A stretch of 64,000 nucleotides of DNA, from assembly GCA_018398815.1 (NCBI GenBank), contig CM031615.1:58305485-58369484 (forward strand), given 5' to 3'. Positions 22,965 to 64,000 of the stretch are shown piece after piece. Under the pieces are notes generated by a model. It was not told the DNA's origin. It worked only from the letters and a program-made list of their open reading frames with translations, and made no database searches. Made by a program: the position numbers and the translations under genes. Each line of letters opens with the position of its first letter. Position 1 is the stretch's first letter. This stretch comes from Conus ventricosus. Taxonomy: Eukaryota; Mollusca; Gastropoda; Neogastropoda; Conidae.

Positions 22965-23861
22965 CCATTGTATTTATGCACATGACCAAAGAGCGACAAC
23001 TCTCACCTACTCGTTTGCGCAAACTCGCATCTGGATGACGTTGGAATATAGTGGGGATTACGGGCTCTGAAAATAAACAAACAAACAAAACTGGCGAGAG
23101 AGCCTGAATTTGTGCCAGAATATGCTGATGAGCAGTTTTGTAAGCAATTAGTATTCAGAGAAACCTTTTTGTTGGGCAGGTACTGTAAGATCAGGCACCC
23201 TCTACTGCCTACCCTCTGCCATGTGATGCCGGTAGATAAAAAGAAATCTCCCCACCCACCCTGTGCTTTTTCACAAATTCGGAAGATGTGCACACACATT
23301 TTGTAGAAAATACGCTCACTTTTAGTTGAAAAAAACACCAATAGAAGTTCTGGGGTAAACGGGTCTGTTAGAATGGGAACATGGCACATTGAGAGTCCCT
23401 GGTTCAAATCTCACAGTCAATTAAGAAAAAAGATTTTTTTTGTCCATTCAAAAATAAGGACATGGGGAAAGAAAAAAAAAAGACGCAATTTTGCAATGTC
23501 TATGGTGGAGAGAAAAATGATGCCATTTTATTATGTCTATGAAAAATAAGGCCAAAGGTTGAAAAACAATTAGTGACTGTTAAAGTGGCCCATCAATTTC
23601 AGGTAGATCATGTGGCCTAGACTGCGTTTAACCTGGAATGGTCCGACCTTTGAGGTCAAGTCCTCCTACCCTATGGCTCCGAGACATTATTCAATAGTAT
23701 CATTACACATGGAAACTATTTACAGTGCAGGAGATCTGTCAACACTTGAGGTAGCACTGATCTCAGCTGATAACTTCAATTCGGTCATATGCACATATTC
23801 ATTCACATTCACAGGGAGGCCAAAATTCTTACCCAAAGATGTTTCTTTGTTGTTTTTCTAG
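22965..23861. other. intergenic, possible degenerate SINE head near 23.37 kb
   Basis: Around 23,345-23,425 a tRNA-like stretch has a weak B box (GGTTCAAATCTC), but no A box of good quality was found. Nothing else is supported. Confidence 0.3.
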
Positions 23862-23866
23862 CAATG

Positions 23867-25297
23867 TGTCACGGTCAAAAATAAACTCAACCAAATTCGT
23901 GGTCAATCGCCACCAGCCCAGTTGGACTTAAGCTCTAACGCAAATATTCTGGGCGTCAGGCGGACGGCCCCATGGTTCGGATCCAGGCAATTAAGCAAAG
24001 GGGGAGGCTAATCCTCATCCTCCACAGAGACGGTCTGTCCAACCAGCCGGACTAAATAGCTGACCGACGCATTCACCTGTCGCCTCAGCCAATTAAAGGC
24101 TATTTTTAGCTCTCGTGGAGACAGCACTGTCTGCTAGACGGACTAAGACGTCTGGCCGAATGTCTCGATTGGTCTGCCAGCCAACGTCTTGGAGCCTACC
24201 CAGACTCATCTAGCCAATTTAGAGTGACCAGTGTCCACGACTTAAGCCACACGGCGCCAGTTAAGTAGGGAAGGGGGGAAGGTAGTGTGTGGTGGGGGTG
24301 AAATCTAGCTAATCAATTAAATGACCAATTGACCACCACAGAGAGTAAGGTGTGTAGGCGTGACTGTCATGATTTGAATATCCAATGGAATTAGAGGGAG
24401 ATAACTTCGGGTAAAAATACTGACCAATGGTACTCGCCCTTTTTGGACAGATCGGAACACAATAAGAAGGATGTGAGAGTGAGAGAACGGGAGAACGAGG
24501 GGAGAACGAACAGAGAGACAGAGAGAGAGAGGTCTGAGTGTAATCTCTGAGGAGAGAAAAGCAGAGAGATGAGGGGAGGAGAGAAGAGAACCAAGTTGAG
24601 AGATTAGCACGAGATAGTCTGCAGAGGAAGGACTTAGGAGAGATGTGGAGAGAGTTGCTAACTAATGAAGAGGAAAAGAAAGAAGAAAAAAAAAAAGAAA
24701 AGAAAAGCAACCATGTCCATTTGATAAGAGCAGACTAGAAGAGAGAGAGAGAGAGAGAGTGCAATGCGTTAATGCAGGAAGAAAGAAAGGAGAACAGATC
24801 GATGTTGATAGTCACTGTTCTATCTTCACTGGGGTTCGACCTCATACTTGGCCAGCGCCACTTTCATCGACAGACCAACGCCAGTGCCAACAGTCTCACC
24901 TGACCAGGCGCCAGCAGACCAAGACCAGTGCCAGCAGTTGTGTCGTGCTTGTGAAAGTGACAGTGAAAAGAAAGAAAAAAAAAGAAAAGAAAAGACAGTG
25001 ATTCGTGAATAGTTAAGATCACCTGGCCAGGTAAAGTAGAAATCTATTTATACCCGGGTTAGTTAATGATGTTTTAGACAAATGATTTTGTGAAGTTCAG
25101 GAAAGGGGAATGTTTTATTTTGTTTGATTCCATATGCATTGATGGTTCGTTCTATGAACATGTGTAGTAAAGTTATAGACTTTACTAGTGGTTTGATGTG
25201 ACGAATGCATGATATATGAATGAGATCGTAAGCAAGCTGTGAGTGTGTTTGGGCTGTGCGCTAGTCCTTCCTCCACTGACATCACCCGAGGTTGACA
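23867..25297 (+). repeat. 5' LTR
   Basis: It starts TGTCACGGTCAAAA and ends CGAGGTTGACA, so termini are TG...CA extended to TGTCA/TGACA. It differs from the 3' LTR by roughly a dozen small indels and substitutions over 1.43 kb. A purine-rich (GAGA, GAAAA) block occupies about 24470-24760. A primer-binding-site candidate, TGGCGAGCCTGCCAGGA, starts a few bases downstream; I could not match it to a specific tRNA. Confidence 0.9.
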
Positions 25298-25700
25298 ATT
25301 TATTGGCGAGCCTGCCAGGATATTCTGGCCCATTTATTATAATTGTTCAACTTCTCAGAGAGGAAGCTGGGTGGGATTCAAGTATTGTAATCCTAAGACA
25401 AGGGGTTGTCTTACTGTATGTTCCCAAGATAGTTAAATACTAGGCTTGGCATTGCTTCCAAGATAGTTAATACTAGGCTTGGCATTTCAGCCCCAGAGTA
25501 CTTATTTCGCACAGATTGCCTATAATTCGCTCTCATAGTTGGGTCAGGCGCTGGGCGTCTTATAAAAACTAACTACGTTGTCCCAAGCTAATATTATCAT
25601 TCATAGGATTGTGCTATTACGTCACTCGTGTCGGTAACCACCAGTTTGGCTGTCGTAGAGGAAAAGAAAAAAATCTTGTTCAAAAAAAAAAAGAGATATA

Positions 25701-26670
25701 ATGGGGGAAGAAAAGAACACCCCTATTGAACAACTCGTGAGCGTCGCTCGTGATCTAGGTTACTCAGGAGATGAGTTGCGTGCATTCGTTGAAAACCAAC
25801 AAAAGATGGAAAGAGATGAGCGAGCGGAAAAGACGCCGTATCGCAGTAGAAGCGCAGGAAACAGAAAGAATGAAGCAGGAAACAGAAAGAATGAAGCAGG
25901 AAAATAGAAAAATTAAGGATTCAGGCTAATGATAATCAGGCTAGGGAAACGCAGGAAACAGAAAGAATAAGGGAAACGCAGGAAACAGAAAGATTAAAGG
26001 TTCAATTAGAGCTAGAGAAGGTGAGAATACAAAGGGAGACCACCGAGGATGGGAGTTCAGTCTCCAGTGACTCTGTGCGCAGTTACGCCCCCCGACCCAA
26101 GTTGCCAAAATTCTCGGAAGGGACCGATTCGATTGATGCATACATCAGTCGTTTCGAAACGTTTGCAACCAGTCAGGGTTGGCCTCCAGAAGAGTGGGCA
26201 GTCATTTTGTCGGCGTTACTGACGGGTAAGGCATTACAAATTTTCACTGCGTTGCCAGCAGAACAACAGTCTGATTTCGGCGCTGTGAAGGAATCATTGA
26301 TGAAGGGATTTGACCTCACAGAGGAGGGGTTCAGGAAGAAATTTCGTTCAGCTAAATTACAAGCAGGTGAGACGTACACTCAGTTTGGTGCACGTTTGGA
26401 TCACTATTTGAGAAGTGGTTAGAGTTGAGCGGTACGAAAAAGGAGTTCGCTGAGTTGAAAGAGCTAGTTATGAAGGAACAGATTTTGTCAGGTTGCGGCC
26501 CTGAGTTAACCATACATTTGAAGAGAGACAGCCAGAAACAGCAGGGGAGTTGTTGAAGTTCGCAGAGGTGTATAGAGAGGCACGTTTGGGCACTAAGGTG
26601 CAGGAGAAACAGGTGCTAGGCACAGGTGAGAAGAGTGCAAGGAGACTAGGAGAGTTTTCTGCAAAGTCTG
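25701..26670 (+). pseudogene. Gag region of the LTR element, frameshifted
   Basis: The first ATG after the leader opens MGEEKNTPIEQLVSVARDLG. About 55 codons later, 21-bp repeats (CAGGAAACAGAAAGAATGAAG) precede a frame change. The capsid-like part resumes near 26021 with LPKFSEGTDSIDAYISRFE and WPPEEWAVILSALLTGKA, a typical retrotransposon Gag pattern. A further frameshift occurs after about 26420. Gag packages the element's RNA; this copy cannot make it intact. Confidence 0.75.
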
Positions 26671-26677
26671 CAAACCA

Positions 26678-27217
26678 GTGGTGGGGCAGAAGGAAGGGCA
26701 AAGGGACATTAGGTGTTTCATTTGTCACAAGAAGGGACATGTGGCGAGGGATTGTCGCATGAGGTTCCAGAAGGCAGCAGCCTTGCAAGAGGTGGATAAG
26801 GGTCGTCAAGGGAAACGACCTGCAGTGGAACCAAAAGGGATTCAGTCTGAAGAGGGTGGAGTGCAGCCTATGGCTAGCACTGGACAGCAGTCAGTGTCAG
26901 GGATGGAGGGCACTAGGCTGAGTGGTTCGTTACCAGTGGAAGAAGGGTGGATTGGCCAGCAGAGGGTGAAAGTGTTACGAGACACTGGTTGTTCATGCGG
27001 TGTAGTACGAACAACGCTGGTCGAGAAAGGGAATTTGACAGGGCAAATCCAGACCTGTACTCTAATCGATGGCACTGTGAGGGAGTTTCCAGTTGCTAAG
27101 ATAGAAGTACGTACCCCTTACTTCTCAGGCGAGTTGTCTGCGTTGGTGATGGAGAAACCCCTTCACGATTTGATCATTGGAAATATTCCAGGTGAAAGGG
27201 GATCCAGGGGATCCTGA
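26678..27217 (+). pseudogene. Gag zinc knuckle and aspartic protease of the LTR element
   Basis: CFICHKKGHVARDC (about 26714-26755) is a CX2CX4HX4C nucleocapsid knuckle. The retropepsin active site follows as VKVLRDTGCSCGVV, with the DTG at about 26981-26989, and a downstream HDLIIGN matches the protease flap-end pattern. The frame is open for 179 codons, then shifts. Confidence 0.8.
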
Positions 27218-28200
27218 GTTGTTGACTGCTACAGGGGCAGCAGTTCAAACACGGAGCAAGAAGGAGGAAAAGGTTGATAAACCGTTAGTCGTTCCGGCAA
27301 GGAAGTCAGGCATAGATGTGTCGCCTGATGAGTTTAGGGCAGCGCAGGAACAAGACCCTTCGCTCGTGAAGTCTTGGGAGTTGGCAAGAGGTGGAGAGAA
27401 ACAGGAGGTTAGAGGAGGTGAGACAGAATTTCTTGTGAAAGGCGGGCTGTTGTACCGAGTGTTCACCAAGGGGAAGACAGGTAAGGTGACCACTCAGTTA
27501 GAGGTACCAGCAGGTTATCGTGACACTGTCATGTCAGTGGGTCACGAGTCGCTCATGGCGGGTCATCTCGGCACCAGCAAAACAGCTGACCGAATCTTCG
27601 ATGACTTTCATTGGCCAGGAGCAATGGCAGACATCAAGCGTTTCTGCATGTCATGTGGACGTGTGTCAAAGGTCAGCCACAAGAGGGGTGAAGAGGAAGG
27701 CACCTCTTAAACATCCCCTTTAATTGACACACCATTCAGGAGAGTGGCCGTCGATCTGATTGGCCCAATCTCGCCCTGTTCCAAAGGTGGGCAGAGGTAT
27801 GAGACATGTAAGGTTGCAAGGGAAAGTTTGCAGGAGGCTAGGGTCGTGCAGAAGAAACAATATGACAGGAAGGTGAGGAAGCAATCCTCAAGGCGGGAGA
27901 TCAAGTCCTGGTACTGCTTCCCACGGGTCACAACAAGCTGCTGATGCATTGAAAGGACCATTCACCATCACTGAAAAGGTCGGTCGGGATTACCGAATTG
28001 ATGTGAATGGGAAAACCAAAACTTTTCCATGCGAATTTTCTCCGCAAATATATTCAGCGTGAGACTCAGCACATAGGCGCAGCAGCAATCATTGATGAGG
28101 TGAAAGAGACCCAGCAGAAGAAGGGGAGATTTTGTTGCCTAAGTTTCCAGGAGAAGAGTCATACAGGGATTGTGTCACTGTATGAAGGGCTAGACAGTAG
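27177..28200 (+). pseudogene. integrase remnants of the LTR element
   Basis: The HHCC zinc-binding domain is visible around 27537-27665 (GHESLMAGHLG, then FHWPGAMADIKRFCMSCGRV). A core start containing VAVDLIGPISP (about 27740-27775) is followed abruptly by sequence typical of the post-core linker (KKQYDRKVRKQ near 27860), so most of the catalytic core is deleted. The C-terminal domain follows (FTITEKVGRDYRIDV, then FHANFLRKYIQRE, about 27960-28060). This block lies upstream of RT/RNase H. Confidence 0.8.
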
Positions 28201-28269
28201 GAGTTCCTAGGTTTTGTTGTCGGAGGCGACACAAAGCAGCCGGAAAGAGGAAAGGTGGAGAAGATGATA

Positions 28270-28875
28270 AATTCAGAGAGACAAAGACCAAAACAGAAGT
28301 CAGGAGTCTGCTAGGTTTTATTGGGTTCTATAGGGAGTTTGTTCCAAATTTCGCAGCAATCACAAGTCCTCTCAGTGATTTGGTCAAGGCAGGGAAACCG
28401 GCAGTGGTCGAGTGGTCAGAACGCTGCAGAGCAAGCACTGCAGACAGTGTTGGAAAGACTAGGTTCCCGTCCCATCTTGAAGCTACCAGATATGTCCAAA
28501 CCATTTTTGTTGCGGACAGATGCATCAGGCGGTGGAATAGGTGCAGTATTGTTGCAGGAGCATGAAGAGGTCGAGTTTCCTGTGAGATATGCTAGCAGGA
28601 AGTTGACAAAGTGTGAAGAAGGGTACGCAACGGTGGAGAAGGAGTGTTTAGCCGTTGTGTGGGCCGTGCAGAAGTTCCACAAATACTTGTATGGGAAAGA
28701 GTTCGTGATAGAGACAGATCATCAACCACTCAAATTCCTGCAGGAGGCGCAGTTGAAAAACAGCAGGGTTCTGCGTTGGGCAATGGCACTGCAGCCCTAC
28801 AGGTACCGAGTGCAGTACATTCCCGGTCGACAGAATGTCGGAGCTGGACTATTTAAGCCGTGTAGTCTAGCAAGC
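28270..28875 (+). pseudogene. RT connection and RNase H of the LTR element
   Basis: The segment starts at the end of RT (SLLGFIGFYREFVPNF-like, about 28305-28355, with shifts). It continues through RNase H: PFLLRTDASGGGIGAVL with the first catalytic Asp, ATVEKECLAVVWAVQKFHKY with the Glu, and ETDHQPLKFL with the next Asp. The fingers and palm of RT, including the YIDD box, are absent. One extra base near 28847 breaks the conserved end of the domain. Confidence 0.85.
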
Positions 28876-29415
28876 TGCAACTCAGAGGAAGTCAGTCATA
28901 TCCGGGGTGCTTTGTTGATAATATGTGTTGATTACAGTTATGTTGATTGGATATGGGTTCATTCCCAGTTGGCTATGGTTCATATTTTTGTGTGAGATTT
29001 GTTCATGTAAATGTAGTTATGCTTGGAGCATACAGTCGCTTGTGTAGTGATGCATTATTTGCAATAAGTGAGGATGGAGATTCCTCAGTGAAGTGTCATG
29101 GATCGTGATCATATTATATTGTGCTTTTCATAAGAATTGTGAAGAGAAGATATGGCAAATCCGCAGGTAGGGGGATTGCATAAGTGCGCACAGAGGTCGT
29201 TATAAAATGAGTCGGAATAACGCAAGAGTGCACGTCAATGATAACTCATTGGAGTGGTATTCACTAATGATATATGTTATAATTTGTAAACCGGTTGTTG
29301 TAAAGTATTTTTCAAACTTTGCACGTGTAGCTGTGGGTCAGCAAATTCGGTTGTTGTCTTTTTTGTACCGTTGTTTTGAGACAATGCGGAGCATGGTCTT
29401 TTGCAAGGGGGAAAT

Positions 29416-30846
29416 TGTCACGGTCAAAATAACTCAACCAAATTCGTGGTCAATCGCCACCAGCCCAGTTGGACTTAAGCTCTAACGCAAATATTCTGGG
29501 CGTCAGGCGGACGGCCCATGGTTCGGATCCAGGCAATTAAGCAAAGGGGGAGGCTAATCCTCATCCTCCACAGAGACGGTCTGTCCAACCAGCCGGACTA
29601 AATAGCTGACCGACGCATTCACTGTCGCCTCAGCCAATTAAAGGCTATTTTTAGCTCTCGTGGAGACAGCACTGTCTGCTAGACGGACTAAGACGTCTGG
29701 CCCAATGTCTCGATTGGTCTGCCAGCCAACGTCTTGGAGCCTACCCAGACTCATCTAGCCAATTTAGAGTGACCAGTGTCCACGACTTAAGCCACACGGC
29801 GCCAGTTAAGTAGGGAAGGGGGGAAGGTAGTGTGTGGTGGGGGTGAAATCTAGCTAATCAATTAAATGACCAATTGACCACCACAGAGAGTAAGGTGTGT
29901 AGGCGTGACTGTCATGATTTGAATATCCAATGGAATTAGAGGGAGATAACTTCGGGTAAAAATACTGACCAATGGTACTCGCCCTTTTTGGACAGATCGG
30001 AACACAATAAGAAGGATGTGAGAGTGAGAGAGAACGGGAGAACGAGGGGAGGAACGAACAGAGAGACAGAGAGAGAGAGGTCTGAGTGTAATCTCTGAGG
30101 AGAGAAAAGCAGAGAGATGAGGGGAGGAGAGAAGAGAACCAAGTTGAGAGATTAGCACGAGATAGTCTGCAGAGGAAGGACTTAGGAGAGATGTGGAGAG
30201 AGTTGCTAACTAATGAAGAGGAAAAGAAAGAAGAAAAAAAAAAAAGAAAAGAAAAGCAACCATGTCCATTTGATAAGAGCAGACTAGAAGAGAGAGAGAG
30301 AGAGAGAGTGCAATGCGTTAATGCAGGAAGAAAGAAAGGAGAACAGATCGATGTTGATAGTCACTGTTCTATCTTCACTGGGGTTCGACCTCATACTTGG
30401 CCAGCGCCACTTTCATCGACAGACCAACGCCAGTGCCAACAGTCTCACCTGACCAGGCGCCAGCAGACCAAGACCAGTGCCAGCAGTTGTGTCGTGCTTG
30501 TGAAAGTGACAGTGAAAAGAAAGAAAAAAAAAGAAAAGAAAAGACAGTGATTCGTGAATAGTTAAGATCACCTGGCCAGGTAAAGTAGAAATCTATTTAT
30601 ACCCGGGTTAGTTAATGATGTTTTAGACAAATGATTTTGTGAAGTTCAGGAAAGAGAGAATGTTTTATTTTGTTTGATTCCATATGCATTGATGGTTCGT
30701 TTTATGAACATGTGTAGTAAAGTTATAGACTTTACTAGTGGTTTGATGTGACGAATGCATGATATATGAATGAGATCGTAAGCAAGCTGTGAGTGTGTTT
30801 GGGCTGTGCGCTAGTCCTTCCTCCACTGACATCACCGAGGTTGACA
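29416..30846 (+). repeat. 3' LTR
   Basis: It begins TGTCACGGTCAAAATAACTC directly after a polypurine tract (GCAAGGGGGAAA at 29404-29415) and ends TGACA, followed by CAATG. It is the same length as the 5' LTR. Confidence 0.9.
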
Positions 30847-30851
30847 CAATG

Positions 30852-31277
30852 GCTTTCAGATTTTTGTGAAATCTTCATTGCGTATTGTAATTACGAACTG
30901 AAATAGATCGCTAGTATTGCCTACCAGCTGTGGCTTAACATTTTGTGCAGTATTTGTATCCACTCTGTCAAAAATATGCATTAAAAATGAATGCGCCTCT
31001 TCTTTCGAGTTGAAAAACACAGCAAATTATCTTTATGAATAAAATGAAGTAAACAGTTTTAATTGTGACTAATGTGTAACAAATCTGAATTAAAATGATA
31101 CTTGTAAATTCACATAACCTTATAAATGAAATCTGTCAACCATCTTGTATGCATTTCTCTTTGCATACAATGCCACATTGTTTTTTTGCGAATAATTTTA
31201 TGGCCAGTTGATTGTGACCATTACACACATATTCCTACCCACCCACCCCTACACACACACACACACAAACACATTAA
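30852..31277 (-). other. 3' flank and probable 3' UTR of dystroglycan
   Basis: This lies between the stop codon of the minus-strand DAG1 gene and the LTR element. A minus-strand ATTAAA at 31063-31058 is a possible poly(A) signal. The LTR element sits only about 430 bp beyond the stop codon. Confidence 0.4.
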
Positions 31278-61957
<30,680 letters not shown>

Positions 61958-62071
61958 GGCTGCTTCGTGCGGCCTGGATCACCGGAGGGATCACCAGGTA
62001 TGGACGGCGTTCAGGGTGCCCCTACTTCTTCGCCTTGCTGGCGACACAATCACGCTGTTCTTGTAGAGCCG

Positions 62072-62132
<61 letters not shown>

Positions 62133-62165
62133 GAGAGACTAGGGAGAGATGAGAGATAAGGGTTT
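61958..62165 (-). promoter_or_regulatory. DAG1 5' flank with (GA)n tract
   Basis: A (GA)n run of about 60 bp lies at about 62070-62129, some 110 bp upstream of the start codon. GAGA/CT tracts often mark promoters or 5' UTRs in invertebrates. No TATA box or initiator was identified with confidence. Confidence 0.3.

Positions 62166-64000
<1,835 letters not shown>

Larger units (their letters stand above)
23867..30846 (+). mobile_element. LTR retrotransposon, gypsy type, integrase-first order
   Basis: The element is 6,980 bp with two LTRs of 1,431 bp and a perfect 5-bp target duplication CAATG (23862-23866, 30847-30851). The internal region carries, in order, Gag, zinc knuckle, protease, integrase zinc-binding domain, remnants of integrase core and C-terminus, then the RT connection region and RNase H. 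The integrase core and the RT palm are largely missing, and there are several frameshifts, so the copy is non-autonomous. LTR identity near 99% points to a recent insertion. The integrase-before-RT order is that reported for Gmr1-type gypsy elements. Confidence 0.9.

Noticed and set aside
23340..23430. Second SINE head
   Set aside because: Only a weak B box was found, with no good A box, body or tail.

Overview
The window looks like nuclear DNA of an invertebrate animal, most likely a mollusc and perhaps a marine gastropod. The evidence is intron-split genes with GT-AG junctions, very dense (CA)n/(GA)n microsatellites, kilobase-scale minisatellites, tRNA-headed SINEs, and Penelope, Tc1, gypsy and LINE copies of metazoan type. 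There is no sign of operons, phage or CRISPR. The mollusc call is inference from repeat style, not from a species marker.

Layout. (1) 1-12.8 kb, + strand: the last exons of an unidentified gene (exons near 1229-1459, 8175-8301, 8932-9083 and 12769-12811, with a TGA stop). Its introns hold two minisatellites (1.48-2.1 kb and 2.88-6.3 kb) and a 1,048-bp inverted-repeat transposon carrying a MADF-like DNA-binding ORF. (2) 12.8-23.9 kb, intergenic and transposon-rich: simple repeats, a head-to-head pair of Penelope-like retroelement copies (15.56-20.89 kb) with a Tc1-type transposon nested in one arm (17529-19067), a 28-bp satellite, and a 56-bp retroposed tail with a 14-bp target duplication. 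(3) 23867-30846: an LTR retrotransposon with two 1,431-bp LTRs, a CAATG target duplication, and integrase upstream of reverse transcriptase/RNase H. (4) 31.28-61.96 kb, - strand: a complete dystroglycan (DAG1) orthologue in six exons. Its 18.5-kb first intron contains a 78-bp satellite, microsatellites, a hairpin retroinsertion and about 9 kb of sequence that looks badly base-called. (5) 62-64 kb: the 5' flank of DAG1, mostly microsatellite.

The DAG1 model is the firmest biological result. Exon 1 has a signal peptide, a long Gln/His-rich tract and the start of the cadherin-like domain. Exon 2 has the rest of the alpha-subunit N-terminus, a polybasic furin-like site and the Ser/Thr-rich mucin region. 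Exons 3-5 have the second Ig-like and SEA-like domains with the Gly-Ser autocleavage site. Exon 6 has the beta-subunit transmembrane helix and a PPxY tail. Splice phases agree at all five junctions, apart from one unresolved single-frame shift inside exon 2.

Caveats. Exon ends are read from splice consensus and phase only. The stretch of about 50.9-59.9 kb should not be interpreted gene by gene. No previously undescribed multi-gene system is evident. The most novel-looking items are the MADF-carrying transposon, the hairpin insertion with a hammerhead-like core, the integrase-first LTR element, and the Gln-rich, PDZ-tailed dystroglycan.
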